Notes: generated by a model not told the origin, from the letters alone. Shown: positions 7,312-15,514, counted from the first letter of the stretch. The stretch is 22,969 nt of DNA from Dehalococcoidales bacterium (GCA_016783105.1 JADHXF010000022.1:1-22969); one strand, 5' to 3'. A program made the numbers and translations.

Positions 7312-9990
7312 CTATTTTAACAGGCTGGCGAGCATTTTATCAATTAAGGGTCTGGCTTTTGCCGCGGGCAGGCAGTAGTGCATGGTGGTGAAACTCTGAC
7401 GGAAGCGGGCTACCTCGTTGGCAACGTCCTTTTCTTCAAGAATGACCGCTGCCATGTAGTCTGCCAGTTCGGCGAAGTCGGCTTCCTTCATACCGAAGCG
7501 GGTCATCTCCTGGACGCCGGTTCTCAGGCCGCTGCTGGCGGTAAAGCCTTCATCATCGGGCAGCGCCTGGAAGTTGACGATGATGTTATTTTTCTCCAGC
7601 CGTTCCGCCATTTCCACGCCGCGGGCATAACCGACGCGCAGGAGGACCTGATGTGTCTCTGTATAGTCGATTGCCGGGTCTCCCTCCACCTGAAGCCCCC
7701 GTTCCTTCAGCGCCCGGGCGAAAGCTCTGGCGTTGGCCAGCACCTGGCGCTGGTAATCGCGCCCGTAGGCGTTCATTTCATAGGTGGCCATGAGCAACCC
7801 GAGCAAAGTGCCGAGGTGATGGTTGCTGACGCTGCCCGGGAAAGCCCGACGCGTAATGCTCGCCCAGAGCTCGGCGTAGTCCGAATCCCGGCTCATATTG
7901 CTGGCGATGATGCCGCGCTGTGTGCCGAAAAAAGTCTTGTGCGTGGAGGCGGTGACGATGTCGGCCCCCTCGTTGAGAGGTTCCTGAAAGTATGGGCCAA
8001 ACAGGCCGAGGACATGGGCCGCATCATACAGGATAACCGGCTTCGGCTTCATATCAGCGATTATCTTAGCGACCTCTTTTACCGGCTCGCGGTGGAGAGT
8101 CATGCTCCTGCCCAGGATAAGCAGTTCCGGCTGGTATCTGGCGATTAATTCGGCGGTTCTGGATACATCTATCTGATACGGGTTTTCGGGAAGAACGGGG
8201 AAATTGACCACCGCCCAGCGGTCGGTAGTCGGGTCTATGGCCACGAAGTCCCGAAGTCCGCCCATGGCCTGGGCGCTCAAATGGCCACCCCGCCCGATGT
8301 GATGATTCATGACGTACCTGATTCTCCTCGGCCCGGTGTGTCTGTCCACCCGGTTCAGGTAGTCCATAATGCCGCTGTAAGTGGTGACATTGGCCATCTG
8401 CCCGCTGATAAGCCGGGCCTCCACTTCAGAACAGCCAAGGAATTTTTTCAATTGCTCCTGTACTTCCGTCTCCACGCCGGCAATGAACCGGGTGCCCTGA
8501 TAGTAAAACGCATCCATATCGCCCAGCGCTTCCACTCTCCGGTGTTCGGCGTACCTGTGTGATGGGTCGGCGATGGTCAGCAGTTTCACCAGTGGTGATG
8601 CCGTCTGCTCTGACGGTATCAGGTTGATAGCCTGCTGTTGTCGCCACATTGTATTATCATGGGCTTTTTGTATCAGGTTCACTGCCAGTTCTTCCATTGC
8701 TTTTTCACCCTTCGCTGGAGCATTATTTTTCGTATTGCCGGGAAGCAGGGGACGGGCATAGGGAGGTGCCTCACCGCCGATATGCCTGCGGACGATGGTA
8801 GCGTTTACCGCTTTGTCCCGGACCATAACCTCGACTTTATGTTCCTCTGATATAGCCGCATCGAGGTACGCCAGGCAGAGCATCCGCCGCGCGGATTCAT
8901 CGCCGGGCCGGGACGCCGTACCGGAGACTGCGAAATTCCAGCAGGGTATCACCGTGCCGCTGGTGACGTTCCCCACCGGTCTGCCATCGACCAGCACCTG
9001 GCTGCCGGCCCGGGCCACGCCGTCGCCCAGCAGGGACATCAGGAAGACTGACCTGGGAACGAGCAGCTCATCTCTGGGGGTATCCAGCCTGCCTTCGCGC
9101 CTGAGTTTTACTTCCTGAAACTGGCTGAACAGTGCCTCGCGCCCGATGAATTCCCCTTTGACCGGACTGAAACTCACGGCAAAACGGGCTGCGGACAGGG
9201 CAAATATGGGTATCTCTTTGCCCTCGGCGTCGGTGCCGAGTTCGTGGCCGTAGAGGGGAAAACCGGCCTCCAGCCTTAACGTGTCTCTGGCGCCAAGCCC
9301 TACCGGTACGATGCCGTGTTTGCTGCCGGCCTCCAGCAATTTCCGCCACAGGGATACAGCGCTATCGGCCGGTGGAAATAATTCAAAACCGAGCGGCTCG
9401 CCGGTGTATCCGGTCCGGGCGATGGTGGTGCTGGCCCCCATGATTTCGGTGGTGGTCAGGCGGTTCCAGAGCGGCTCGGGAATTCTGGTTTTATCCCCGA
9501 TGACCGTTTCCAGCACCGCCTTTGTTTTCGGGCCCTGCAGTGCGAACATAGCGACGCTGCTGGTAATGTCCTCCATAGTTAATCGGGGGAATCCGGGTAC
9601 GTACTTCTGGAGCCATTTCCAGTCTGCCTCTGTATTGGCGGCGTTCACCACCAGCCAATAATCACTCTCGCTGACACGGTAAAGGTAGCCATCATCTATA
9701 GCCCCTCCCGTTTCATTGGGCAGCATGGTGTACTGAGCGTTTCCCGGCAGTAAAGCCGCCGCGTTGCTCGTCAGGACGTACTGCAGAAAGGGCAATGCAT
9801 CACGACCACTGACGCGGAAACGGCCCATATGTGAGATGTCAAAAAGTCCGCCGTGTTTTCTGACTGCCAGATGTTCGGCGAGGATGCCCTGCGGATAGTG
9901 GAGAGGCATTTCCCAGCCCCCGAACGCCACCATTCTCGCCCTCAGTTTGAGGTGCTCGTCATAAATCGGGGTACGTTTTGCGCTATGCAT
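7312..9990 (-). CDS. GcvT-GlyA fusion: aminomethyltransferase plus serine hydroxymethyltransferase-like protein
   Basis: One 892-aa frame joins two folate enzymes. Residues 1 to about 405 are GcvT (glycine cleavage T-protein): GGAIDD (95-100) with the catalytic Asp, VVNAANTEAD (114-123), RTGYTGE (192-198) and GLGARDTLRLEAGFPLYGHE (231-250). A Pro/Lys-rich linker follows (about 408-430). Residues from about 432 are SHMT-like, with YAE (480-482), GGHL (568-571), the PLP Asp and His in YDAAHV (D656, H659), STHKTFFG with the PLP Lys (K685) and SGLRTG (R823). The T half transfers a methylene group to tetrahydrofolate and the GlyA half swaps glycine and serine, so a shared folate pool is plausible. 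The SHMT half is divergent from classical GlyA. The gene starts 35 nt after phoU; AAGGTGA lies about 14 nt before the ATG. Confidence 0.92.
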   Translation of the reverse strand: MHSAKRTPIYDEHLKLRARMVAFGGWEMPLHYPQGILAEHLAVRKHGGLFDISHMGRFRVSGRDALPFLQYVLTSNAAALLPGNAQYTMLPNETGGAIDDGYLYRVSESDYWLVVNAANTEADWKWLQKYVPGFPRLTMEDITSSVAMFALQGPKTKAVLETVIGDKTRIPEPLWNRLTTTEIMGASTTIARTGYTGEPLGFELFPPADSAVSLWRKLLEAGSKHGIVPVGLGARDTLRLEAGFPLYGHELGTDAEGKEIPIFALSAARFAVSFSPVKGEFIGREALFSQFQEVKLRREGRLDTPRDELLVPRSVFLMSLLGDGVARAGSQVLVDGRPVGNVTSGTVIPCWNFAVSGTASRPGDESARRMLCLAYLDAAISEEHKVEVMVRDKAVNATIVRRHIGGEAPPYARPLLPGNTKNNAPAKGEKAMEELAVNLIQKAHDNTMWRQQQAINLIPSEQTASPLVKLLTIADPSHRYAEHRRVEALGDMDAFYYQGTRFIAGVETEVQEQLKKFLGCSEVEARLISGQMANVTTYSGIMDYLNRVDRHTGPRRIRYVMNHHIGRGGHLSAQAMGGLRDFVAIDPTTDRWAVVNFPVLPENPYQIDVSRTAELIARYQPELLILGRSMTLHREPVKEVAKIIADMKPKPVILYDAAHVLGLFGPYFQEPLNEGADIVTASTHKTFFGTQRGIIASNMSRDSDYAELWASITRRAFPGSVSNHHLGTLLGLLMATYEMNAYGRDYQRQVLANARAFARALKERGLQVEGDPAIDYTETHQVLLRVGYARGVEMAERLEKNNIIVNFQALPDDEGFTASSGLRTGVQEMTRFGMKEADFAELADYMAAVILEEKDVANEVARFRQSFTTMHYCLPAAKARPLIDKMLASLLK
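8695..8712 (-). promoter_or_regulatory. Internal ribosome binding site and ATG at the GcvT/GlyA junction
   Basis: On the minus strand AAGGGTGA (8705-8712) lies 7 nt before an in-frame ATG (8695-8697, residue 432), exactly where the SHMT-like domain begins. Initiation here would give a separate 461-aa GlyA-like protein in addition to the fusion. The spacing is better than that of the full-length gene's own start. The site may be functional or a relic of two formerly separate genes. Confidence 0.45.
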
Positions 9991-10025
9991 ATAAACCCAG
10001 TGCTTTCACCTTGATTTTATATTTA

Positions 10026-10694
10026 TCAATACTTTGAGACGTTTATTTCATACATTTTACCGGTGACGGTAAATACGATTCGCTCGCAGATATTGGTCAC
10101 CCGGTCGGCACAGCGCTCCAGGTTGTGGGCTACCCAGAGAAGGCGTGTTGCCCGGGTAATCGTTTTCGGGTCTTCCACCATGAAGCTGACCAGCTCCCGA
10201 TAGACCTGGTCATACAGCTGATCAACTTCATCATCTTCAGCGGCAATTTTCTGGGCGGTGCCTTCGTCGCAGTTCATGAAAGCGTCCAGGCTGCGGTGCA
10301 GCATGTCTATCGTCTTCTCCGCCATGCGGGGTATGTCAATCAATGGCTTCAAAGGGGGCTCATCACCGATCATGGCCACGATTTTGGCAATCCCCTCCGC
10401 GTGGTCACCGATACGTTCCAGCTCCGTGATAATGTTCAGCACACTGATCAGATAGCGCAAATCTCCCGCCATGGGTTGCTGCGTGGCGATGAGCTGGATG
10501 CAGGTCTCCTCGATTTCAAATCGCTTTTCGTTTATCTTCTGGTCATCGGCAATCACCTGTTTGGCCAGCTTCAGATTGCGTTTTTTCAGTGCGTCAACGG
10601 AAAGACTGATGGCCTTTTCCACCATGCTGCCCATGGCCAGCAGTTCGTCCTGAATATCACGCAGCCTTTTATGGAAAGTGGTTCGAATCTCCAT
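10026..10694 (-). CDS. phoU: Phosphate signalling/transport regulator PhoU
   Basis: PhoU is a cytoplasmic helical protein that restrains Pst uptake and passes phosphate status to the PhoR-type sensor. The 222-aa length and two repeated three-helix halves are typical. Each half has the metal-binding motif: ELERIGDHAE (91-100) and NLERCADRVT (191-200). A strong AAGGAGG precedes the ATG. It is the last gene of the pst block, 23 nt after pstB. No phoB/phoR pair is visible here. The next gene in the same direction, the GcvT-GlyA fusion, follows after 35 nt without a visible terminator. Confidence 0.96.
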   Translation of the reverse strand: MEIRTTFHKRLRDIQDELLAMGSMVEKAISLSVDALKKRNLKLAKQVIADDQKINEKRFEIEETCIQLIATQQPMAGDLRYLISVLNIITELERIGDHAEGIAKIVAMIGDEPPLKPLIDIPRMAEKTIDMLHRSLDAFMNCDEGTAQKIAAEDDEVDQLYDQVYRELVSFMVEDPKTITRATRLLWVAHNLERCADRVTNICERIVFTVTGKMYEINVSKY

Positions 10695-10717
10695 TATCGA
10701 AACCTCCTTATTTCCCC

Positions 10718-11533
10718 CTAACCGAAGCGTCCGGTAATGTAGTCCTCGGTCCTCTTGTCTTTCGGGTTGGTGAAGAGCCGGGATGTGGGGCCGTATTCCA
10801 CCAGTATGCCGGCCCGATCCTTTTCCATCATGAGAAAGGCGGCCATATCCGATACCCGCGCCGCCTGCTGCATATTATGGGTCACTATAACAATAGTGTA
10901 ATCGCTGGATAGACTCCGCATCAGGTCTTCGATTCTGAGAGTAGCCATGGGGTCAAGGGCGCTGCATGGCTCATCCATGAGGATGACCTCGGGCTCAACG
11001 GCCAGAACGCGGGCGATGCAGAGGCGTTGCTGCTGGCCTCCGGAGAGAGCAAACGCCGACTGTCCCAGTTTATCCTTCACCTCGTCCCACAGTGCGGCCT
11101 GACGGAGGCTGCGCTCCACAATGCTTTCAAGTTCTCCGCGATTGGTCCTGCCGTGTCGCCTGGGGCCGAAGGCAACGTTCTCAAAGACGGACATGGGGAA
11201 CGGGTTGGGCTTCTGAAATACCATGCCCACCCGTTTTCTGAGCTCCACCACGTCGATGTCCCGGTCGTAAATATTGATATCGTCAATGGCCACAGCGCCG
11301 TCCACACGTGCCCCGATAATAAGGTCGTTCATGCGGTTGAAAAGGCGCAGGAACGACGACTTGCCGCAGCCGGACGGGCCGATGATGGCGGTAATTGATT
11401 GCTTTGAAATGTCCAGGGAGATGGTTCTCAGCGCCTGAAAAGTGCCGTAAAACAGGCTCACATTCTTCGTTTTCAGCTTGGTATCATGGCTGTGAACCGT
11501 TCGGTTGTTCAACAATGTGTGATTTACACTCAC
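10718..11533 (-). CDS. pstB: Phosphate ABC transporter ATP-binding protein PstB
   Basis: PstB is the ATPase that powers phosphate import through PstCA. The 271-aa protein has Walker A GPSGCGKS (52-59), the Q-loop in [11 protein letters not shown] (105-115, a PstB hallmark), the signature LSGGQQQR (163-170), Walker B VILMDEP (183-189) and the switch His H219. The start is GTG at 11533, overlapping the pstA TGA by 4 nt (GTGA), with GGAGG about 8 nt upstream. The N-terminus is slightly longer than in many PstB proteins but polar and unremarkable. The order pstSCAB-phoU is canonical. Confidence 0.97.
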   Translation of the reverse strand: MSVNHTLLNNRTVHSHDTKLKTKNVSLFYGTFQALRTISLDISKQSITAIIGPSGCGKSSFLRLFNRMNDLIIGARVDGAVAIDDINIYDRDIDVVELRKRVGMVFQKPNPFPMSVFENVAFGPRRHGRTNRGELESIVERSLRQAALWDEVKDKLGQSAFALSGGQQQRLCIARVLAVEPEVILMDEPCSALDPMATLRIEDLMRSLSSDYTIVIVTHNMQQAARVSDMAAFLMMEKDRAGILVEYGPTSRLFTNPKDKRTEDYITGRFG

Positions 11534-12396
11534 GAACCAAACCTCCGCTGTCGGACTCGTACTCTGATGAAAACCGCCAGGGAATTAAAAGACAATACCA
11601 CAACCAGCAGGACCAGCGCAATACCCCATATGGTGGTTTTCGACATGCCCGGAACATGGGCGGCTGCGGTGTAGAGATGGTAGGGCAGCGCCATGAACTG
11701 GTCGAAGGGAGAGCCGGGCAACCCGGAGACAATAAATGCGGCCCCTACCACCAGTATCGGTGCCGTCTCCCCGGCGGCGCGGCTCATGGCCAGAATGGCG
11801 CCGGTGATTATGCCGGGCAGAGCCTGAGGCAGGACAACGTGCCGTATCGTCTGCCATCTGGTGGCACCAACGGCGAGGCTTCCTTCCCGGTATTCCCTGG
11901 GCACGGCAATAATCGCTTCCCTTGACGTGGTGATGGTCATGGCCAGTGCCTGACAGGCCAGCGTCAGGCTGGCGGCAAGCAGTGACATGCCGAATTTCAT
12001 GGCCATCACAAATAATCCAAGCCCAAAAAGCCCATAGACAATACTTGGCACACCGGCCAGGTTGAGAATAGCCATGTTGATGAGGCGGGTCAGCCAGTTA
12101 TCGCGGGCATATTCCGTTAAGTAAACACTGGCGAGGACACCCACCGGGAGGGCGAACAGCAGTGTCCCGAGCATGAGGTAAAAGGTGCCCACGATGGCCG
12201 GGAAGATACCTCCCGCTTTGCCCGCCTGTGAAGGTGGCTGCGTGAGGAATTCCCAGCTTATGGCGCCGGCGCCGTTGACGACGATGTACACGATGATGAA
12301 AAGCACCGGGATGGCCACAATGGCCGTGGCCAGTACAAGCAGACTGAAGGCAGTACGCTGTGTCAGTTCCCTTTTAGCGATGGCTTTAACCGCCAA
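11530..12396 (-). CDS. pstA: Phosphate ABC transporter permease PstA
   Basis: PstA is one of the two membrane subunits of the phosphate importer. The 288-aa protein has about six hydrophobic segments. The cytoplasmic EAA loop is clear: [19 protein letters not shown], followed by a Pro-Gly helix, with [14 protein letters not shown] before it. RAAGETAPI is the usual Glu-containing membrane motif. The ATG lies 6 nt after the pstC stop, and the end overlaps pstB by 4 nt, so the three are translated as a tight unit. Confidence 0.96.
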   Translation of the reverse strand: MAVKAIAKRELTQRTAFSLLVLATAIVAIPVLFIIVYIVVNGAGAISWEFLTQPPSQAGKAGGIFPAIVGTFYLMLGTLLFALPVGVLASVYLTEYARDNWLTRLINMAILNLAGVPSIVYGLFGLGLFVMAMKFGMSLLAASLTLACQALAMTITTSREAIIAVPREYREGSLAVGATRWQTIRHVVLPQALPGIITGAILAMSRAAGETAPILVVGAAFIVSGLPGSPFDQFMALPYHLYTAAAHVPGMSKTTIWGIALVLLVVVLSFNSLAVFIRVRVRQRRFGS

Positions 12397-12402
12397 TTTA
12401 GA

Positions 12403-13344
12403 TTACCTCGCAAACTTCCGTTTCTGACGCTCCAGCACCCGGTCGGCGATCAGGTTCACCGACAGCGTCATAAGAAAAAGAATCAGACCGATGGCGAATA
12501 ACGCTTGATACTGCGGTCCACCGCGAACCGCATTGCCAATGCCGGAAGCGATTGCCGCCGTCATGGGCATCATGGGCTCCGTAGGTGAATATGGTACGGC
12601 CAGAGCCCCACCGGCGATCATCAGAACGGTCATGGTCTCGCCGATGGCGCGACCCACCCCGAGCATGGTAGCGGCGGCAATGCCGGAGAGTGCACCCGGG
12701 ATACAGACATGCCGTATCGTTTCCCACTTGGTGGCACCGAGGGCGTAAGACGCCTCTCTGAACTCTTTCGGTACGGCCCGCAGCGCGTCCTCGGAGACGC
12801 TGACAATGATGGGCAGGCTCATCATCGACAGCATGATAGCCGCGGTAAGACCGCACAATCCGGTATTCAGGTTGAAAATGCTCTGTACCAGAGGCGATAA
12901 AAGCAGCAGGCCGATGAGCCCCATGACCACAGAGGGGATTCCCGCCAGCAGCTCGATGATGGGTTTAACCGTCTCCCTGACGCTGGAAGGGGCGACTTCG
13001 GCGAGGTAAGCGGCGCAGAGGACCCCGATGGGTACCGCAACCGCCGTTGCTATCAGGGTAACCCAGAGCGTAGCCGCGAAAAAGGTAAACATGCCGAAAG
13101 TCGGTGGCTCCGAGACCGGGTACCACTTGGTACCGAATAGAAATTCTAAAGGAGAGGTGTAGGCAAATGCGGGCAGGCCCTCGCGCATTAAGAGAAAGAG
13201 GACGCCCAGAAGAATAATAACGGCCAGCAGGGCGTTGCCGAAAATAAAGCTTTCTATGGCTTTTTCACGGAAACGCCACCGTCGCCTGAAACTCCCGGTG
13301 AGTCCGGCACCGGCAGTGGTGGATGACACTCCCCGCGGCTGCAT
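12403..13344 (-). CDS. pstC: Phosphate ABC transporter permease PstC
   Basis: PstC is the other membrane subunit of the phosphate importer, partner of PstA. The frame can be extended to a TTG at 13389, but I choose the ATG at 13344 because AGGAAAGG (13353-13360) lies 8 nt upstream; this gives 313 aa. The protein has a basic N-terminus, about six membrane segments, LAGIPSVVMGLIGL, the EAA loop PKEFREASYALGATKWETI, and RAIGETMTV. It lies 61 nt after pstS and 6 nt before pstA. Confidence 0.95.
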   Translation of the reverse strand: MQPRGVSSTTAGAGLTGSFRRRWRFREKAIESFIFGNALLAVIILLGVLFLLMREGLPAFAYTSPLEFLFGTKWYPVSEPPTFGMFTFFAATLWVTLIATAVAVPIGVLCAAYLAEVAPSSVRETVKPIIELLAGIPSVVMGLIGLLLLSPLVQSIFNLNTGLCGLTAAIMLSMMSLPIIVSVSEDALRAVPKEFREASYALGATKWETIRHVCIPGALSGIAAATMLGVGRAIGETMTVLMIAGGALAVPYSPTEPMMPMTAAIASGIGNAVRGGPQYQALFAIGLILFLMTLSVNLIADRVLERQKRKFAR

Positions 13345-13405
13345 GGGGGCAACCTTTCCTTTCCCTCGTCTTCCCAGATAGGGCTCCAAGCTATTTCATT
13401 ATATA

Positions 13406-14326
13406 CTACTGCAGCGGCACATAGCCAACGTCGAGTACTCTTGCCTGGCCTTCAGGTGAGAGGCAGTAGTCAATGAACTTCTTGACAACACCGGCCGGCT
13501 CGCCGTTGGTATAGTAGAGGAGGGGACGGGCAACCGGGTAGGTGCCATCCAGCGCCGTCGCTACGCTGGGCAGGACCGCCGGGTCCGCCGCCGTCTTCTT
13601 TATGGCCAGAGGCTTTACCTGGTCATTCATATAGCCCAGTCCGGGGTAGAAGATGGCGTTGGGGTTCCTGGCGACCTCGGTCACTCCTCCTTCCGTCGAG
13701 GGCAGGAAGAGCACGTCCTGGCCGTACTCGAGCGCTTTGTTCTCGGTGTCCAGTCCCTGCATCTGGACAACATGCTCCTTGAAGAAGACGTGGGTACCCG
13801 AGTTGGTATCACGGGATATGGCGACGATGGGGGCATCGCTGCCGCCAACTTCTTTCCATCTGGTTATCTCGTTGGTGAAAATGGCGGAAAGCTGGGCGAT
13901 GGTCAGTTCGGAAACCGGGTTGGAGGGATGCACGACGACGGAAAGGGCATCCGTGGCCACCTGAATTTCATAAGGGTTCACTCCCTTTTCCCTGGCCTGG
14001 TCGTATTCCGAGGATTTCATCTTCCGGGAAGCCTGGGCGATGTCGGTGGTGCCGTCGATGAGGTTGGCAATGCCAACGCCGGAGCCAGGACCGCTCACAG
14101 CGATATTCACTTTAGGGTTCATTTTCATGAACTCTTCTGCCCAGACCGCGGTCAGGGGTGTTACCGTGTTGGAGCCGATAACCTTGAACGAGCCGGACAG
14201 TTCCGATCCGGATGGCGCCGGTGCCTGCGGGGCACAGCCGACCGCGGTGAGGATTAAGCCGGCAGCAAGAAACACGGTTAGTGAAAGCCTCCAACTCTTC
14301 AGGATCTGGCTAATTTTTGAAACCAT
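13406..14326 (-). CDS. pstS: Phosphate-binding lipoprotein PstS
   Basis: PstS is the extracytoplasmic phosphate receptor of the Pst importer. From the ATG at 14326 the protein is 306 aa. It has a basic N-terminus, a hydrophobic core and lipobox A-V-G-C with the lipidated Cys at 31, then a short Pro-rich linker. Phosphate-binding segments are GSNTVTPL (51-58), SGPGSGVGI (78-86) and SRDTNSGTHVFF. The open frame continues 33 codons upstream into an ArsC-like segment, but the signal peptide and a preceding AGAGGAG (14341-14347, about 14 nt away) argue for 14326. Starting at the upstream GTG would put a soluble segment before the signal peptide. First gene of pstSCAB-phoU. Confidence 0.95.
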   Translation of the reverse strand: MVSKISQILKSWRLSLTVFLAAGLILTAVGCAPQAPAPSGSELSGSFKVIGSNTVTPLTAVWAEEFMKMNPKVNIAVSGPGSGVGIANLIDGTTDIAQASRKMKSSEYDQAREKGVNPYEIQVATDALSVVVHPSNPVSELTIAQLSAIFTNEITRWKEVGGSDAPIVAISRDTNSGTHVFFKEHVVQMQGLDTENKALEYGQDVLFLPSTEGGVTEVARNPNAIFYPGLGYMNDQVKPLAIKKTAADPAVLPSVATALDGTYPVARPLLYYTNGEPAGVVKKFIDYCLSPEGQARVLDVGYVPLQ

Positions 14327-14425
14327 GTATTGTATTAATTCTCCTCTTGTCAGGTAATTAAAAAAGGCCTCTGCCATCTGGCTTCGGCCTGAATTGTGCA
14401 CACAGACGAATAGAACTTTTTGCAC
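14327..14425 (-). pseudogene. N-terminal remnant of an ArsC-type arsenate reductase, in frame with pstS
   Basis: A GTG at 14425 opens codons for MQKVLFVCVHNSGRSQM, then AEAFFNYLTRG. This is the start of a thioredoxin-type (LMW-phosphatase fold) arsenate reductase, including the complete CX5R phosphate loop CVHNSGR. About 27 codons look homologous; the remaining 100 or so residues of the enzyme are absent, and the frame runs directly into pstS. It cannot be an active reductase. It is most simply a deletion relic of an arsC gene that preceded pstS. Alternatively it has been kept as a leader peptide, since it lies between the predicted pst promoter and pstS. Confidence 0.7.
14360..14390 (-). terminator. 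Terminator-like hairpin with T-tract inside the arsC remnant
   Basis: On the minus strand AGGCC (14386-14390) pairs with GGCCT (14365-14369), with an inner GCC/GGC helix and an AGAT loop. Six T residues follow (14360-14365). That is the form of an intrinsic terminator, placed before pstS in the same direction. The bases also encode the conserved ArsC stretch SGRSQMAEAFF, so the structure could be a by-product of codons. If active, it would attenuate pst transcription. Confidence 0.4.
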
Positions 14426-14434
14426 TTTGTCAAT

Positions 14435-14464
14435 ATTTTAACCTGAATCAAGTGGCTCTGTCAA
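14435..14464 (-). promoter_or_regulatory. Candidate pst operon promoter
   Basis: On the minus strand TTGACA (14459-14464) and TAAAAT (14435-14440) are 18 nt apart. The -35 lies inside the last codons of the upstream histidine phosphatase gene. Transcription would begin near 14428, just before the GTG of the arsC remnant, leaving about 100 nt of leader before pstS. I did not find a clear Pho-box. Confidence 0.5.
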
Positions 14465-15065
14465 GGTGCGCCGTGTCATTAAGGGTTACCAGGCGCACCC
14501 TATCATCCTCTACCCTGATGATGCTGAGTGAGGCGTTATTGATTTCCATGTGCCGGTAGATGCTGTTGGATGTGCCCAGAACGTGTGCCGCCAGCACCCG
14601 AATAACCGCATCATGTGTTACCGCCAGGGCATGTCGGTTCGTGTTGTCCGCTACTATACGGTTGAAGGCACGTACCGCCCGCTCGGTTACCTGCTGGAAA
14701 CTTTCACCGTTGGGGAAGGTGACATCTGAAGGGTCAATTCTGGACTGCCTCCAGATTTCCGGCCACGTCTGGCTTATTTCGTCTCGATGCAGCCCCTGCC
14801 AGTCGCCGAGCCCGATCTCAATCAAATCATCCAGTACCTTTAGCTCCAGTTTATGCGGTTCGGCCAGAATACGTGCCGTGTTTATGGTTCTCGGCAAAGG
14901 GCTGGTATACATTGAAGCAACCGGTAATGAGGCCAGTCGCGAAGACAGGCTGCGCACTTGAGCATACCCTAGGTCGCTGATGTCCTCATTGGACCGGCCC
15001 ATGAAATAGCCGGTGATATTCGATTTAGTCTGTCCGTGGCGGACAAAAAACACCGTCGTGCTCAT
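14448..15065 (-). CDS. Histidine phosphatase family protein (phosphoglycerate mutase-like)
   Basis: This 205-aa protein belongs to the branch 1 histidine phosphatases, which work through a phosphohistidine intermediate. Seen are the RHGQT motif (9-13, nucleophile H10), R59 in SPLPRTINTA, the acid E83 in LIEIGLGDWQG, and the second His H151 in VTHDAVIR. The family includes cofactor-dependent phosphoglycerate mutases, alpha-ribazole phosphatase and broad phosphatases; the length fits a phosphatase better than a glycolytic mutase. AAGGGG precedes the ATG. It lies upstream of the pst genes on the same strand, and its 3' end overlaps the predicted pst promoter. The substrate is unknown. Confidence 0.88.
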   Translation of the reverse strand: MSTTVFFVRHGQTKSNITGYFMGRSNEDISDLGYAQVRSLSSRLASLPVASMYTSPLPRTINTARILAEPHKLELKVLDDLIEIGLGDWQGLHRDEISQTWPEIWRQSRIDPSDVTFPNGESFQQVTERAVRAFNRIVADNTNRHALAVTHDAVIRVLAAHVLGTSNSIYRHMEINNASLSIIRVEDDRVRLVTLNDTAHLDRAT

Positions 15066-15121
15066 TACGCCCCTTTCAATGAGCTGGCGAAATCACGCAT
15101 GCCAGTCTGCATCCCTCAGAT

Positions 15122-15514
15122 TTAAAACAGCCGCCAGTCCCTCAGGCCCTGCTGGATTATCGCCAGGTATTCTTTTGAAGGTGCCGCATCTTCAAGCTGC
15201 CCGGTTTTAATGTAGGTTATGGCTTCAATGGGCTCATCATCCTCCCCGAAAACGGTGACCTTAAGCCGGCTGTAGCCGCTTTCATACCGGTCAAGCCTTT
15301 GCAGGCAGGCTTCGGTAACCTCGTAGATAGCCCCCCGCACCCGTTCCCCGCGATACGACTTGATGCTGGCAACGCCTCCGTGCCAACATCGCGACCAGCC
15401 GACAAAGACGAGCTTGTAATTGGGCAGGACCGCGGTGAATAGCGGTTTGCTGTCCGGGCAGCGTTCTTTCATCTGCTTCTGGTTGAGATTAGAGCCATAG
15501 GCGAAGTAATACAA
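15122..15514 (-). CDS. Gamma-glutamylcyclotransferase-like (AIG2/GGCT family) protein
   Basis: This 130-aa protein has the GGCT fold signature: FAYGSNLN (4-11) binds the gamma-glutamyl group, and the Glu in RYESGYSR (E78) is the expected catalytic acid. Family members release 5-oxoproline from gamma-glutamyl amino acids or amines. Small bacterial versions are mostly uncharacterised, so the substrate is open. The start is TTG at 15514, which puts the YGSNL motif at the usual distance from the N-terminus. GAGGT lies about 9 nt upstream. It follows the desulforedoxin-like gene after 20 nt and is likely in the same operon. Confidence 0.85.
   Translation of the reverse strand: MYYFAYGSNLNQKQMKERCPDSKPLFTAVLPNYKLVFVGWSRCWHGGVASIKSYRGERVRGAIYEVTEACLQRLDRYESGYSRLKVTVFGEDDEPIEAITYIKTGQLEDAAPSKEYLAIIQQGLRDWRLF

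Noticed and set aside
10125..10721. 198-aa plus-strand frame opposite phoU
   Set aside because: PhoU motifs and an AAGGAGG site define the minus-strand gene. The opposite frame is a shadow of its codon pattern.
13345..13389. TTG start giving 15 more residues for PstC
   Set aside because: No ribosome binding site precedes it, whereas AGGAAAGG lies 8 nt before the ATG at 13344.
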